Below, one piece after another: positions 23,901 through 35,836 of a DNA stretch of 64,000 nucleotides (position 1 is its first letter; every line of letters begins with the position of its first letter). The notes beneath the pieces are model-generated. The model was not told the DNA's origin, ran no database searches, and saw only the letters and a program-made list of their open reading frames with translations. This stretch comes from Loxodes magnus (taxonomy: Eukaryota > Ciliophora > Karyorelictea > Loxodida > Loxodidae): contig CAMPDV010000019.1 in the NCBI GenBank assembly GCA_946699065.1, positions 248,001 through 312,000 of the forward strand, written 5' to 3'. The position numbers were made by a program, and so were the translations under genes.

Positions 23901-25990
23901 TATAGAAAAATTAAGAATCTTTATTAAAACAATTAAAAAAAGAATAAACAAAGCAAATTAAAATAAATAAATAAATAATTTGCATATACATTACGATAAC
24001 TATAATTAATGCATACAGTTTAAGAAATATCATGCATAATTTAAGTTATTTAAAAGTTAATTAGCTTTAAGATATAAAAATTCTTATTTTTAATTAAATT
24101 CATAAAGCTTATTATATAACTAAAAATAAATTAATATTTCACCAATATTTTATATTAGAAAATTTATTTTAAGAGTTTTGCATACAAAAGCTAATAAAAT
24201 AAAACTTATGAAATGTAAAAATAATTTTTAGCATGATTTTACATTATTAGCTAAGATATAAAATAAGCTAGTTTACTTTATACAGAAATTTAATTAAACA
24301 TAATAGTTATAAATCTTAATGTTTCCTTATTCATATGAATGATAAATCTGGATTTGATTTAGATGCAGCACTTTTAACTTAATAATATAAAAAATTATTA
24401 AGAAAAGCTTATTATTAGCATTATAAATAGATTAAGTATTAAATGAAATAATGCTAGAAATAATAAATTAAGATAAATAAGAAAAAAAATGAACTTAAGT
24501 TTAAAATTTAATTAATCCTAAAATAAGCATAAGAACTAAAAGAAAGATATTAGTGTAATTAACTTAAAAAATAGATATATAAATAAGAAATTAATAAAAA
24601 TGCTTTAATTATATTATAATCATTTTTCAATTATTAAACGTAATGATGTTCTATCTAAGTATGTATAGTAGATCTAAATTAAAATTGAAATAATAATTAT
24701 ATAATCTTTAAATAATAATAATAGAACATATCAAATAAGGATAAATAAGTATTTTAAATTTATAAGGTAAAATTAAATATCCTTAGTTTATAATAATAAA
24801 GTTTTAGAATAAAATAAATACTAGTAGTAACTATTTTAAATAGATAAAAGGGAGATAAGCCAATTATTAATTGAAGTTTAGATATTAGAACAATATATTT
24901 TAGATATTTAAATCTGAAAACTTTTTAGTTTGATTACTTTTATATAAAGTTATTCTATCTAAAATAAATAAAAGTTAATTAATTAAAATTATAACAAAAT
25001 AGCTTCTTCATATAAAACTTCTCATTTAATTTAAATTTTTCATTTTATAAAGGAAAAGTAAGTTAAAATCAAGAATTCTAAGTCTGAAATCGTTGGTTAA
25101 ATTATTAAATTCTGTAAGTAAAAAAGAATGGATATTTTAATCTTTTGATGTAAATTGTAAGATGTTTATTTCTCTATCTCTTTAAATTAATTTAAGCTAA
25201 TTACTTAACTTAATAATCTATTTAAGTTAGCTCGGAAGATTTAGCTTGCTCCAATATTTTTTATTTTTTAATTTTTAATTTACTTTTAATCTTTTTTAGA
25301 AATACCATAATCTACAATTATGTTGTAAATAACTAAACTAGAGATCTGATTATTTAAAAAATATGATTTAATTTAAAATCATTGTGCTATTGCAAGCATC
25401 TTATATCATTTTTAAATTAGAGACTGTAATTTACTAAATTTTTTGGTATTTTATGAGCTAAGAAGAATCAAGATATTAGTGATGTTTTTTAAGCTTTTTT
25501 TATTAAGTATTTTTAATTATTCTTTACACTATATCCTCTTTAAGAGCCTCTTTTTTAATAAAACCTCACCAAGAAATATATCTAAAAAAAGGTAAAAAAT
25601 ATAAAAACTTTAAACTTTAAAGCGTGTTGGAGATATAAAAATGATTATATTAACTTTAATTAAAGATTTTTTATTTAAAATAAAGTTATTTTAAATAGTG
25701 TAAAGTTAAAAGAGTTAAAAATAAGAACTTTTCTCCTTAAATCCCCACGTTAATGATATGCTCAAAAAGTTAGATATATAATCCTTAATCTAAGGTCCAT
25801 ATTTCGTATTACATTTGTCTATTAATCATTCTTGCTATTTTCTTTTATATAGCTTGTAATAATTTTCACTAGTAAACTCAAATTAGATTTTGTTAAGCTG
25901 ATCTCTTTAATATTTCTCTCTTTCACTATTTTATAATTATTAATATTCTTTTTTCATAACTTCTTATCTTACTTAATTATATTTTATTTG
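23900..25990. other. AT-rich spacer
   Basis: About 2 kb with no conserved frame or RNA gene recognised, between the uncertain exons and the 3' end of the kinase gene. Confidence 0.45.
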
Positions 25991-25993
25991 GAA

Positions 25994-28207
25994 TCATTCA
26001 GAATCAAGCAATCCAATGCATTCTTAGTAATTACTAATCCACTTACCAAATAATATAAAATCATTTGTACAGTACAAATAACCAATTTCCATTTCATCAT
26101 TTTCAAAATATCCAACTTGTTGTAAATTAAATTTTCCACTATTTCATATCCACATTTCTCCTTCTCCATTCTTTTAATTATTCTCAAAGTATCCTATATA
26201 GAGACTCTATTTCTTAAATTCTAATAGAAGTCCGTAGCCTTATCTTAATCCATTTTCAAAACTTCCTTAATAATACTCTTCCGGTGACTATTATTTACCG
26301 TTACCATGACATAATCCTCTTTGATTAACTTATCCAATGTATTTTTCTTGAAAAGCTATTGGATTAACTTAGCAAAGTCACTTTTAAGATTTTGTAATGT
26401 CTGTAAAAATAGCATAATTTTCAACCTTTCTTAGCATAATATAACAGTCTTTGTTCAAAAAGTTCATGAAAGGTATAACTTAATCTCCTTTCAATTCATA
26501 TTCATTTGAATAATTATTAATTTAGTTAAGACTTTAATTATTTTACTCAAAAATACAGTTTTTATCTAAACTGCTTTATCTTTTTTCCTGAGAGCCACTT
26601 TCATTTTATTATGAAATTATCTAGAAAGGTTCAGAACCTTACCATTAGAATTAATCATTTGAATAGGATTATATTGGAACTTATATGTCCTTTTATGAAA
26701 AGTTTTAGCTAAATAAACGATTTTCATTAAATTTATTTTCACTAAGCTATCTTTATCAATAATTAAAAAGGTATTCAAAATTTTTTCTATTTGTTGGATC
26801 TTCTTAAAGAATATCCTAGAGCAATTCTTATAAAATTTTAATTTCGACTTTATCAATATAAATTTAGATTAAAGATTAACCTACATTTCCTAATTGTGTT
26901 TATGTGTCTAGAGTTATCATTTAATAAACTAAAACACCGAAACTAAATACATCTGCTAACTGTTGATTTACTTAATATTCGACTTCGGTATTTTATTCTT
27001 ATTTTTTCTGCTTCAAAACTTATAAAATTTCTGGAGCCATATAATTCCATGTTCCTACTAGTTTATTATTTCTAACTTCTTAATTTATATAAATGAATGA
27101 ATAGTTGAAATCTATAACGTATAATTCATTTTCTTCATCTAGAACTATATTACTTGGTTTTATATCACTATGGAATATTCCGTTTAAACTCAAATTATAG
27201 AACACATTAATAAGAGTCTTAATCATTTTGAATAACTCATCTTCAGAATATCTTTAATTTTAATTCTTCATTCACAAAAACTGCTCTTCTAAACTTCTTC
27301 CTTTATAATAATGCTGAATAATATCTACTTGTAAAATAAAGTTATTTTAATTTAAAGAGTCTTGATACTTATGTTTTTCTACTTTAATAAGCTATACAAT
27401 ATTTTTTATTTTTTTTTACTAAATTTTTACTAAAATATATTCTTCTATTTCCTATTCATTTTTCTAGTTTTTAGTCTTAAACTACTTTATTATTCTTTCT
27501 ACTTTTGTTTTTATATCTATTACTTTTATAACTCTTTATTTATGATCTTTTTATTTTTTAGGCAAAATTTCTTTTACTAATTTATAATTTTCAGGTATTT
27601 TTCAATTTTTCCAGTATTAGTCTAAGGTTTTGGTATCAACTACAGACACTGTAAGCATTTTTTTTACGAAATCACTTTAATTCTGTTAAATGAACTTAGG
27701 CTTTTTTTATTATTTTTTAAGTTTAAAATAAAAGTAGAAATCTAGCAAAGAAGTATTCTTCTACATTTTTTGAAATATATCTTGAACTTCTTTTATTTAT
27801 TCCTCCTAAAGCTTTTAAAGAGGATCCACTACAAACTCATTATTAAATTATTATTTCTTTTCTTCTTCAGTTTAGTCTTTTTGAGAGAGCATTTTTTAAA
27901 TATTTTATAGTCCACCAAAAATTTCTATGCAATTTTCTTCACTAATGATATTTTAACATTTATAGCATCAAACAGAAGTTTTTATTTTATTTAAATCTCC
28001 ATCTAAGCATAATAAAATTTGATGTTAAATGCATCCTATGCATAATTAGCATTAATTTTAGCAAGGAGATACTTAAAATTCAGGGATCCCTGCTCCACAT
28101 TAAGAGCATTTTGTATCAGAAGATTTGGAATTCTATTATTGATTCTCTTAATTATTATTTTTGATTGTTTTGCTACTATTTAATTTTGAGCTTTGTCTAT
28201 TACCCAT
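25994..28207 (-). CDS. RING-like zinc domain / protein kinase / MORN-repeat protein
   Basis: One unbroken code-27 frame of 737 aa runs from ATG 28207 to TGA 25994-25996. Residues 34-85 hold spaced Cys pairs (CSQCG, CQLCIGC, CYKC) like a zinc-binding or RING-type domain. A kinase domain spans about 200-480. It has a candidate VAIK lysine (RVIKV, K228), HSDIKPSNIVLD in place of HRDxKxxN (346-357), DFN in place of DFG (366-368), GTWNYMAPEIL (activation-segment end) and DVFSFGVLVYQM. No glycine-rich loop is evident, so activity may be altered. Residues from about 623 carry MORN repeats (YYQGSFENGLRQGYG, YIGYFENNQKNGEG), which often bind membranes or scaffold cytoskeletal structures. The fusion suggests a membrane-localised signalling protein; the substrate is unknown. 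Trp is coded by TGA at several sites. Confidence 0.9.
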
Positions 28208-28984
28208 TTTTTAATTTAAAATTATAATTAATAACTTTTTATGAATAAGTGTTTTAGTTTATTTATAAGCGAAGCAAACTTTTAGCAGTTAGAAATCATT
28301 TTATAAATAAAAAAGGCTAACAATTTTATTCTTTCTACGAATTTATTTTTATTGTTTTTATTAATGAGCTTTATCCTTATTTCATATTACTTAAAAATCG
28401 CTTAAAAGACATAAATTAGTTAAAAATTCATCTAATAATATAGTCAAAATTATATTAATTTAATTCCCTAATATCTGACTATTTCTTTTAAGCAAAGAAG
28501 CATTCTCTCTATATACTTTCTATCATCTTTTAAGCTTCTTTTATTAAAGCTAAAATTCTAAAATTTATTTTTTATTAAATTAAATATTTATTCTAACATG
28601 CAACTAAAAGTCTAAAATAAATCTAAAATAAAGATAGAGATAAAGAGCAGTGAAAATTTACTTTATAAAATAGACAAGCAATAAGTAGATATAATTATGC
28701 TTCTAGTTAAATTAAAATAAGCTTATTTTCTATTTTTAAATTAAGCTTTATTCATTTAATCTGACAATAATTATAGTTAAATAACTAAACTAGAATCAAT
28801 TTAACTAAATACTCATATCTTATAATTATAACGAGTACTTCATTTATGTTATAAACAATTATATCTAATTTACTTTTATTAGAAAATATTTAAATAGTGC
28901 TTATTTAATTTAAAATTATTATTTTATTATTTTATTATTATTTCATAATTATGATTTAAAAGATAAAAAGAAAATTTTATTTAT

Positions 28985-29330
28985 ATTTTATCATTTTTTT
29001 AACTTTAAAAATTAACTTTCATCATTATAATTTCTTTCAATTTTTCTTTAATAATAGTATTTTCCTATTTCTCTTTTCCATTCAATTTTCTTTTCTATAT
29101 ATCCACTTTTCCTTTTTTCTAATATATTTTTGATATAATCTTTTATTATCAAGTCAGCTTTAGCTCTTTTTTACTCTTCTTAGGTTCTAATGAATTTTCG
29201 AATTGGGCCGTTCCTCATATTATATCAAATAATTCCATTCCTTATCTCTCTACTCCTATTGCTCTAAGATTTCAGATACATTATTATCTTCTTTCCTTTT
29301 ATTCTGAATAGGTAAAATATTTCTTCTTTA
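28985..29330 (-). CDS. possible small Lys/Arg-rich coding region
   Basis: A short minus-strand stretch with raised GC. It encodes a basic, helix-prone peptide in at least two alternative frames, for example NGPIRKFIRTQEEQKRAKADLI and RDKEWNYLIQYEERP. No family was recognised and start and stop could not be fixed. It may be a terminal exon or a chance frame. Confidence 0.25.
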
Positions 29331-29371
29331 ATAATAAAAACTAAAAAATCACCATATTATTTAATAATTAA

Positions 29372-29788
29372 TAAATAAAAATTATTATAGAATTCGTAGT
29401 ACCTCATTGGCGCGCTGCTCTTTCAATATTAATATTAAGAAAATGTTCTCGTGTTTCTTGTTAAAATTCTAGAGGTCCGATGAGTCATATCAGCTTCTCC
29501 AAATGGGGAATCTTCTTATCAAAATTTATTCTTAAATATTGAGTCAAATGCTTCAGTCTTCTTGAATAAGGTAAAAATAAGAATTAGTTATTAAGTCGGT
29601 AATTAGAAGACCCGTTAGTCAAACTTTCATACTGCTAGAGAGAACCCTCGAGGTAAGTTAGGTATGTCTCAACGGAGCTTATCCCCCCTTCCCCGTGGTG
29701 GCATCTAGTGCGAGATTACTCACAATGCAGTATACACTGCACCAGATTACCTACTAGTTTGTCTGACGCGGCCGACATCCATTTTATA
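29372..29788 (-). repeat. SINE-like repeat, left arm of a large inverted repeat
   Basis: The reverse complement of 32032-32449 at roughly 95% identity. Read on the minus strand it runs from ATGGATGTC... through a GC-rich, foldable first half (GTGCAGTGTATACTGCA; CCACC...GGGTGG) to a 3' terminal hairpin AGAGCAGCGCGCC..GTGCTACGAA-CTCT and a T-rich TTTA tail. The same terminal hairpin ends the repeats at 40.8 and 44.3 kb, which identifies a dispersed family. Confidence 0.85.
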
Positions 29789-30823
29789 TAATATATAATA
29801 AATATATAAGTTATTAATATAATTAAATTATATGAATTTGTTTCTTATGATATCCTAAGAAAGATAAGTCGTTTTTTATAATTAAATAAACAATTTTTTA
29901 GTTATTTTTAAATCATTTAATTTAAATATAAATTTTTCATAAAGATATATCTTTAGGTTATTATTAATGAGATTTGCTAATTTAAATTTGTTTACTTAAA
30001 AAATTAAAACAATTTAAATAAATTAAATAGATTTCCCTTTTATTCTAGAAAATAAAATATATCTATAATTCGCATTTTTCATTTAAATAACAAAGTTCTG
30101 ACTAGATAGTTATTATTGGTATTGTTTGATTTATTTCCTCTTTAATTTAATGCTTTAATTTTAATAATTTTTATTAACTTTATTTTAGGAATATCTGTTT
30201 GTAATAGATATGTATTATTTATCATAATCAAACTTAAAATATGTTTATTATAAGTTAATTAAAGAAAGATAAGCTATTAAAGTAATTAATTTCCCTTATA
30301 TTATTAAATATTTACTAGTTTAAGTTAAATAAATAATAAAACTTTTTCATTTTCATTTTAAGCTTTGCCTTAAAACTTAGATATTAGAAGATAGGTCTTT
30401 TGCATTACTTAAATAATACATTATTTTATATTATACTAGCCTTTAGCAATCTTTTCTAAATCTCTCTTCCCAGGAACTAACTTTTAATCTGGTAATTAAT
30501 CTAAAATTTTAGAACAATTTCTTTTATACTAGTTGTTTAGAAGATAGGCTATTTATATTTAAGAATTTAAGAGTTAAATTAAAAGCAATCAGATATCTAG
30601 AAATATCCTAATAGCAATTTTTAACTTTAAAAGCATTAGTATGAACATTAAAATAATTTAATATTGTATAATTAGACTTGATAAATCAACCATATATAAG
30701 CTAGTAGTTATGTATTTGATTATTATATCTCAACACTAAAAATAAATAAAGAATCATTATTTACATAATTTATTAACTAACTAAAAAAGTAATCCAATCC
30801 TTAGATTATTAAGTATATGCTTT

Positions 30824-30839
30824 AAGAATTAAGATTTAG
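30824..30839. repeat. target-site duplication, left (16 bp)
   Basis: AAGAATTAAGATTTAG directly precedes SINE-like copy 2 and is repeated exactly at 31134-31149. Confidence 0.9.
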
Positions 30840-31133
30840 GAATTATTGAAAAGATGATGGGAGCTGAGAATGACCTTCGTGATTAAACTTTCTGGTTTTA
30901 TGGCTAGGAACAAGTTCCTTTCCTGTCGCTGAGAAAGTCCCTGGTCAGAGTCATTTTCTGAAGGGAACACTTGGTAGGGGCTTGAAGCCTGGCTGCTCAT
31001 AGCGATGGAGCTCCCTAGCAGCTGTGCCTGGAGCACAACAGGATATCCCCGTTATTCCATAAAAGGAGAGCGCCGGGTCGTGCAATCGGAAAGGAGTTTC
31101 CGGTCCAAAAACTTTTTTAGTTGAAACTAATTA
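30840..31133. mobile_element. GC-rich SINE-like retroposon, copy 2
   Basis: A 294-bp element flanked by a perfect 16-bp direct repeat, the hallmark of target-primed retroposition. It is closely similar to 22018-22330 apart from a ~21-bp internal deletion. The 3' end has the GGAAAGGAGTTTCC stem-loop and ends GTTGAAACTAATTA. It encodes no recognisable protein, so movement would need enzymes supplied elsewhere. It sits inside the spacer of the large inverted repeat. Confidence 0.85.
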
Positions 31134-31149
31134 AAGAATTAAGATTTAG
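31134..31149. repeat. target-site duplication, right (16 bp)
   Basis: Exact copy of 30824-30839, immediately after the retroposon tail. Confidence 0.9.
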
Positions 31150-31668
31150 ATAATTGTTTATTTTAGTTTACTAGTTAATAATTCTAATATAGATACTCTT
31201 TAATGAGTCTTAAAAACTCTGAGAAATAAGTCTCTTTAGCTATTTAAATTTATTTGTTTTATTATATTTTAAGATTATATCTATAAAAATAAACAACAGT
31301 GAATAGAAAAATAAATTTGATAACTTAAATAGATTTCATATACATCAGTCAAAATAAAAATAAGGATTATATGCAGGATTATTTTTAAAGGTATCTAAAG
31401 TAGATAAATAATAAAAAAGATAATTAGTTTCATAATTTATACTAATTAATCTCTTTAGTTTTTAAATTTACTTAAAGAATTAATAATTAGAAAAGATGAA
31501 TATACTTCATAAGCTAGAGCTATTTTAAATTATAAGATAAATTTAGAAGAATTTAATTATGCAAATAAAGACTAAAATTATAAAATTGAATATTTATAAA
31601 GTGACATGGTTTTAGTTTGTTATCAATGGATTTGTAAGATTAAGCTTAATTAAAATGTGTAATTTCAA

Positions 31669-31741
31669 GCGGTTTTAGCGCAGTCAGTAACGCGTCAGTC
31701 TCATAATCTGAAGGTCGTGAGTTCGATCCTCACAAACCGCA
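31669..31741 (+). tRNA. elongator tRNA-Met (CAT anticodon)
   Basis: A 73-nt cloverleaf. Acceptor GCGGTTT (31669-31675) pairs perfectly with AAACCGC (31734-31740), and A at 31741 is the discriminator base. It shows the D-arm AGCGCAGTCAGTAACGCG (box A region), anticodon CAT at 31702-31704, and T-arm GTGAGTTCGATCCTCAC containing box B. The arms match eukaryotic elongator tRNA-Met. A T5 run directly after the gene is a Pol III terminator. No intron is present and CCA is not encoded. Confidence 0.97.
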
Positions 31742-31742
31742 C

Positions 31743-31747
31743 TTTTT
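31743..31747 (+). terminator. Pol III terminator of tRNA-Met
   Basis: TTTTT run two bases after the tRNA 3' end. Confidence 0.8.
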
Positions 31748-32031
31748 ATCCATATCTATTTTTACTTACATTATTAATCTCTAATTTAAAACTATATTTA
31801 AATAATAATTTATCATTATAAATTGATCTAGTATATTTAGTTATGCTAAATAATGACTTTATTTTAAATGCAGCAATATAAAATCAAAATTGAGGATAAA
31901 GTTTATGAAAGATATGAATATGCTAATGTAATAATTCGAGAAAATACTTTATTTTAATTTAAAATTCACATGATAAGCACTAAATATCAATTACTTTTTA
32001 TATAAAAAGTTATTTAGTTTATTATAGATAC

Positions 32032-32449
32032 ATATAAAATGGATGTCAGCCGAGTCAGACAAACTAGTAGGTAATCTGGTGCAGTGTATACTGCATTGTG
32101 AGTAATCTCGCACTAGATGCCACCACGGGGAAGGGTGGATAAGCTCCGTTGAGACATACCTAACTTACCTCGAGGGTTCTCTCTAGCAGTATGAAAGTTT
32201 GACTGACGGGTCTTCTAATTACCGACTTAATAACTAATTCTTATTTTTACCTTATTCAAGAAGACTGAAGCATTTGACTCAATATTTAAGAATAAATTTT
32301 GATAAGAAGATTCCCCATTTGAAGAAGCTGACATGACTCATCAGACCTCTAGAATTTTAACAAGAAACACGAGAACATTTTCTTAATATTAATATTGAAA
32401 GAGCAGCGCGCCAATGAGGTGCTACGAACTCTATAATCATTTTTATTTA
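32032..32449 (+). repeat. SINE-like repeat, right arm of a large inverted repeat
   Basis: Plus-strand partner of 29372-29788. The spacer of about 2.24 kb holds the SINE-like copy 2 and tRNA-Met. Both arms extend through the same 5' start and the same 3' hairpin plus TTTA-rich tail, as expected of two separate head-on insertions or of one inverted duplication. Only short AT-rich matches flank the arms, so a target-site duplication is not shown. Confidence 0.85.
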
Positions 32450-33143
32450 TTTATTATTTATATAAATTTCTCTAGATAGCAAAACTATTTGCTATATCTA
32501 CATAAAAGAGCTTATAGAGAAAAAAGTGATAAATTAGAAAAAATTATGAAAAATAAAAAATGGTATCAACGTTGAGCAAGAAAAAATTCTTAAAAGAAAA
32601 TAAATATTTATACATAAGTTAATATTAACAAAGATTGAAAATAAATAATTGAAAGCAATAAAAAGATAATCTAAAATAATTAAAAAGAATAAAAAAGAAT
32701 ATAATAGTTAAATATTGGAGAATACACTATTTTGAATTTATACTAATCATTGTAAAATAAGTCAAAATTAGAGTTTAATAAAATGTCAATTACTAAATTA
32801 AGATATTAAAACCCTTAAAATTTTCAAATATTTTGGATAATAATTTTTATAATATAATTTTTATAATATAATTTATATAGATAAATTAAACTTGTGAGAA
32901 ATTTACTTTAAATTTTAAATTTTATTACTGTGAAAGAATTATTTTCTTTAATTCAGTTTATATTTTTAATTATATAAATCATCTTTATTGATATTTCATG
33001 TGATTAAGCTGATAAAGCGAATTTATTTATTTGGCACTAAAATTTATTGGTTTAATATGGAGACGAGGATTAAATATATTTATGTTTGAACTCTTGAAAA
33101 AATGCGCAATAAATAAGAAAATAATTTTTTTAGCTTCAAATAA
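32450..33143. other. AT-rich spacer
   Basis: No gene or repeat recognised between the right arm and the family A element. Confidence 0.4.
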
Positions 33144-33157
33144 ATAGTAAATTAATA
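33144..33157. repeat. target-site duplication (14 bp)
   Basis: ATAGTAAATTAATA, exact match to 34115-34128. Confidence 0.88.
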
Positions 33158-34114
33158 ATAATAATAAAAATAATAGGATAAATTAAGTTTAGCAATTATT
33201 GAGGATTTCACCTCTTCATGCTGGACACCAGATTGCTCCGGCGTTAAAAATAAAGTTTTAAAGGTCTCTCTTCCTCTCCCCACTGCTCATGTCATTTCCA
33301 ATTCTATCTTCAATTCAAATCAGATTTTCTCTTGTAGATGAAATCTAATTCATTTAGGTATAATCACTCTCTGATTTGTCTCTATTTCATTTTTTTTACT
33401 TCCTCTACTGAGCTTGTATTATTCTTTATTTTTTTCAATACTACGTCTTGAAATTTTGTAATTTCATATAGCTTCTTCACAAGTGTTTTTTGTCGAATTG
33501 CAGTAGTAACAATTCTTCACTACTTTTTGTGGTTTAACCCTATTCTTCATGTTGGTCTCTTCAATCATCATTGGATCTCCCCTTTGTTCATCTAGCTTCT
33601 TTTCTAATTTTTCCAGTCTGTAACTCAGATCAGATTGTTACTGAAGCTAATTTTAGGATTAGTTTATCTGGTCTTAGGATATGTTTCAGAAAGCGCGTAG
33701 TTCTCTTTCTTAGGACTTAAGTCTGGATTCTATTCCTTCCGCTAGGCTGAGTTGTTCCATAAGCTTCTCATTATCCTTCCTCAGTTTTCTAACCTCTTCC
33801 TGGAAATTCAGTACCACTTTGATGAGCTATCCATGCTCATCTGACCAGAATGATTAAGTTCTATACACTCTGGTGAAGAGCAGATTTCATCTGCTTTCTT
33901 AGCTTTTCCTCCGATGTAGGGCTTATTACATGAGTTGCTTTCTAGGATTTCTTTTGCTCGTCATATCCTGTTTGAATTCCAGGTTGTTAAGATTAAGAAG
34001 AAGGTTAAAGTTAATAAAAAGACGACTGACCAAGATTGGATTCAGGTTTCCTCTCCAACTTTTTGGAGGTGGTGTAGAAACCTCTTTTGAATCCTTCCAT
34101 TTTTTTATTTTTAT
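33158..34114 (-). mobile_element. Gag-only retroposon, family A (minus strand)
   Basis: A 957-bp element between exact 14-bp duplications. The ORF starts at ATG 34100, 15 nt inside the 5' end (MEGFKRGFYTTS), matching the start of the copy at 36.3 kb. It continues through coiled coil (FQEEVRKLRKDNEKLMEQL, IESRLKSQERELRAFW) to a Cys pair KNCYYCNSTKNTC. The N-terminal frame breaks near 33826: ATGGATAGCTC here against ATGGAGTAGCTC in the sister copy, a 1-nt deletion. So this copy is frameshifted. The 3' end has a GAGGTGAAATCCTC hairpin and a (TTA)n tail. Gag-like proteins coat RNA; no polymerase is encoded. Confidence 0.85.
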
Positions 34115-34128
34115 ATAGTAAATTAATA
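34115..34128. repeat. target-site duplication (14 bp)
   Basis: ATAGTAAATTAATA, on the 5' side of the minus-strand element. Confidence 0.88.
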
Positions 34129-34210
34129 AAGAAGTAACAATAAAAATAGGCATTCATGCATATATATTTCTTACTTATGATAAAAAATTTAATAAAAAAC
34201 TAAGTTAATT

Positions 34211-34800
34211 TTGCATCATGAAGAATATGATTTCTTTACGAATGAAAGACCTAATTCGACAACTAATTATAGTAATAATAAATTTGTAAAAAGCGATCAT
34301 AATTTAAAGAAAAACAATAGAACATTTATTGAGTATTTAGAAAAGAAAAGAAAAATTATTCAACCTCATTTCTTTAAAAAAATAATAACATTTCCTTTGA
34401 AATTTGAAATAAATCAGAATGTCCAAATAAATATACAATTTTAGAGAAGATAAAAGAAAAATTATATAAGAAATAAATGATTAGTCATTAAAAAAATTGG
34501 CTTTCCAACTTGAAAGGCAATATTAAAATTATGTATGAAAGCAAATAGTAGATTTTAAAATTCAAAATCATAAAAAAACAGAAAGAAGCAAATTAAATTT
34601 TGCATCTCGTCATAGCACCTTTACAAAAATGTGAACATTTTTTAATAATTAAAAATAGTAAGAAAATACGTTAAAAAGATTAAAATTAAAAGATAATCAT
34701 GGAAATATAGAAGAAAGAATTAATAAAATTTTAATGGAATAACCTAGAAAATTATATAGAAAGTTGAAAGCATTATTGACAAAGGAAAGTTGATTATCAT
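34211..34800 (+). CDS. possible coding region, Lys/Asn-rich, frame unresolved
   Basis: The frame from ATG 34211 (MHHEEYDFFTNERPN) stays open for about 90 codons to a TGA. Another frame downstream continues with SLKKLAFQLERQYQNYVWKQ and RSKLNFASRHSTF. A join would need an intron I cannot place. No family recognised. It may be a degenerate gene. Confidence 0.28.
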
Positions 34801-35167
34801 GGAAATTTGAAAATTACTACTTCTCCTCCTTCTTACAGAGCCTTTTTTTATTTTTTTAAATGAATTTCATTATATCTATTTGTAATTCTATATATAAAAT
34901 AGAAGGATTGATTTTAAGAAAAAATGTTTCCTCTGTTTTTTAGAGCAGGAGAGAAAGCATAAGCATTTCTTCTTTAAAACATGTCATACTTTAACTTGTC
35001 TTACTTTCCTAATTAATACTAAAAGTTGAGAAAAATAACAGAAAAAACATTAAAAGAGAAAATCTTCTGTTTACATCTTAAAGACAGAAAGAAAACATTA
35101 CCAACTCTCGACGAATTAAACTAAAATACCTCAAAAAAAAACGGAAGAAGGGGCCATTGTAAGAAAA

Positions 35168-35836
35168 ATGACTACTGGAGTGACCTAATCAAAGAACAAG
35201 TCCTTGGAAAGCAGATATAAAAAATGATTTTTTCGACTAGTTATAACTGTCATAGAACTGGAAAAAAAGTTGGAATAACTTTAACAAGACATCCTTTTTT
35301 ATATTAAGGACGTAAATATACATATTCTGCAATAATTACAAGAAGTAATATGAAGCTAAGATGGAAGAGCTAGATAAATTTCTTTGAATAATGCAAAACA
35401 AAGCAAAAAGGACTTAATGAAACTAAAAAAGATAAACCATGACAGAAAAACAACTGTAATTAGAATAGAAGCCTTCCTACGTAAAATGGAATAATAGTAA
35501 ATAATGAGCAACTAAGTAATCTTAATGGAACTAGAAATAGCTTTAGCAAGAACAAAAAATTTCTAACGAAACGCTACATTTCCAATAGTTCCGACATTTC
35601 TAGATAAACTATAAGTAAAATAAAACGATGTTGCAAAAAATTTGGAAAAATCTTACTACTTTTACCCAGCAAACGATAGAAAAAAATGGCAGAAAAACTT
35701 AATAAATATACGCAGCATAAATCTAGAATTTAAATATTTTTAAATTAGGGAATCTGGAGATCTGACCATTATTAGGGGAAGAAATTTTTTTTTCTTGAAA
35801 AACTTTTAATTTGATGGTCTATTTATAGTCTTGTGA
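35168..35836 (+). CDS. hypothetical coiled-coil protein
   Basis: ATG 35168 to TGA 35834-35836 is 222 aa in one code-27 frame. It starts MTTGVTQSKNKSLESRYKKW, has a helical region (VIELEKKLEQLQQDIL, RKTTVIRIEAFLRKMEQQQ, LMELEIALARTKNFQRN) and ends with a mixed segment (KKWQKNLINIRSINLEFKYF, ESGDLTIIRGRNFFFL). Composition differs from the surrounding AT-rich DNA. Its N-terminal helix layout recalls the Gag-like coiled coils nearby, and a frame just upstream has RRGHCKKNDYW, a possible knuckle remnant, but no target-site duplication was found. Alternative frames are also open, so this call is moderate. Confidence 0.42.

Noticed and set aside
33926..34153. Standard-code ORFs on both strands (75 aa minus, 62 aa plus)
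   Set aside because: They are fragments or shadows of the family A Gag-like ORF, which is read in code 27 on the minus strand.
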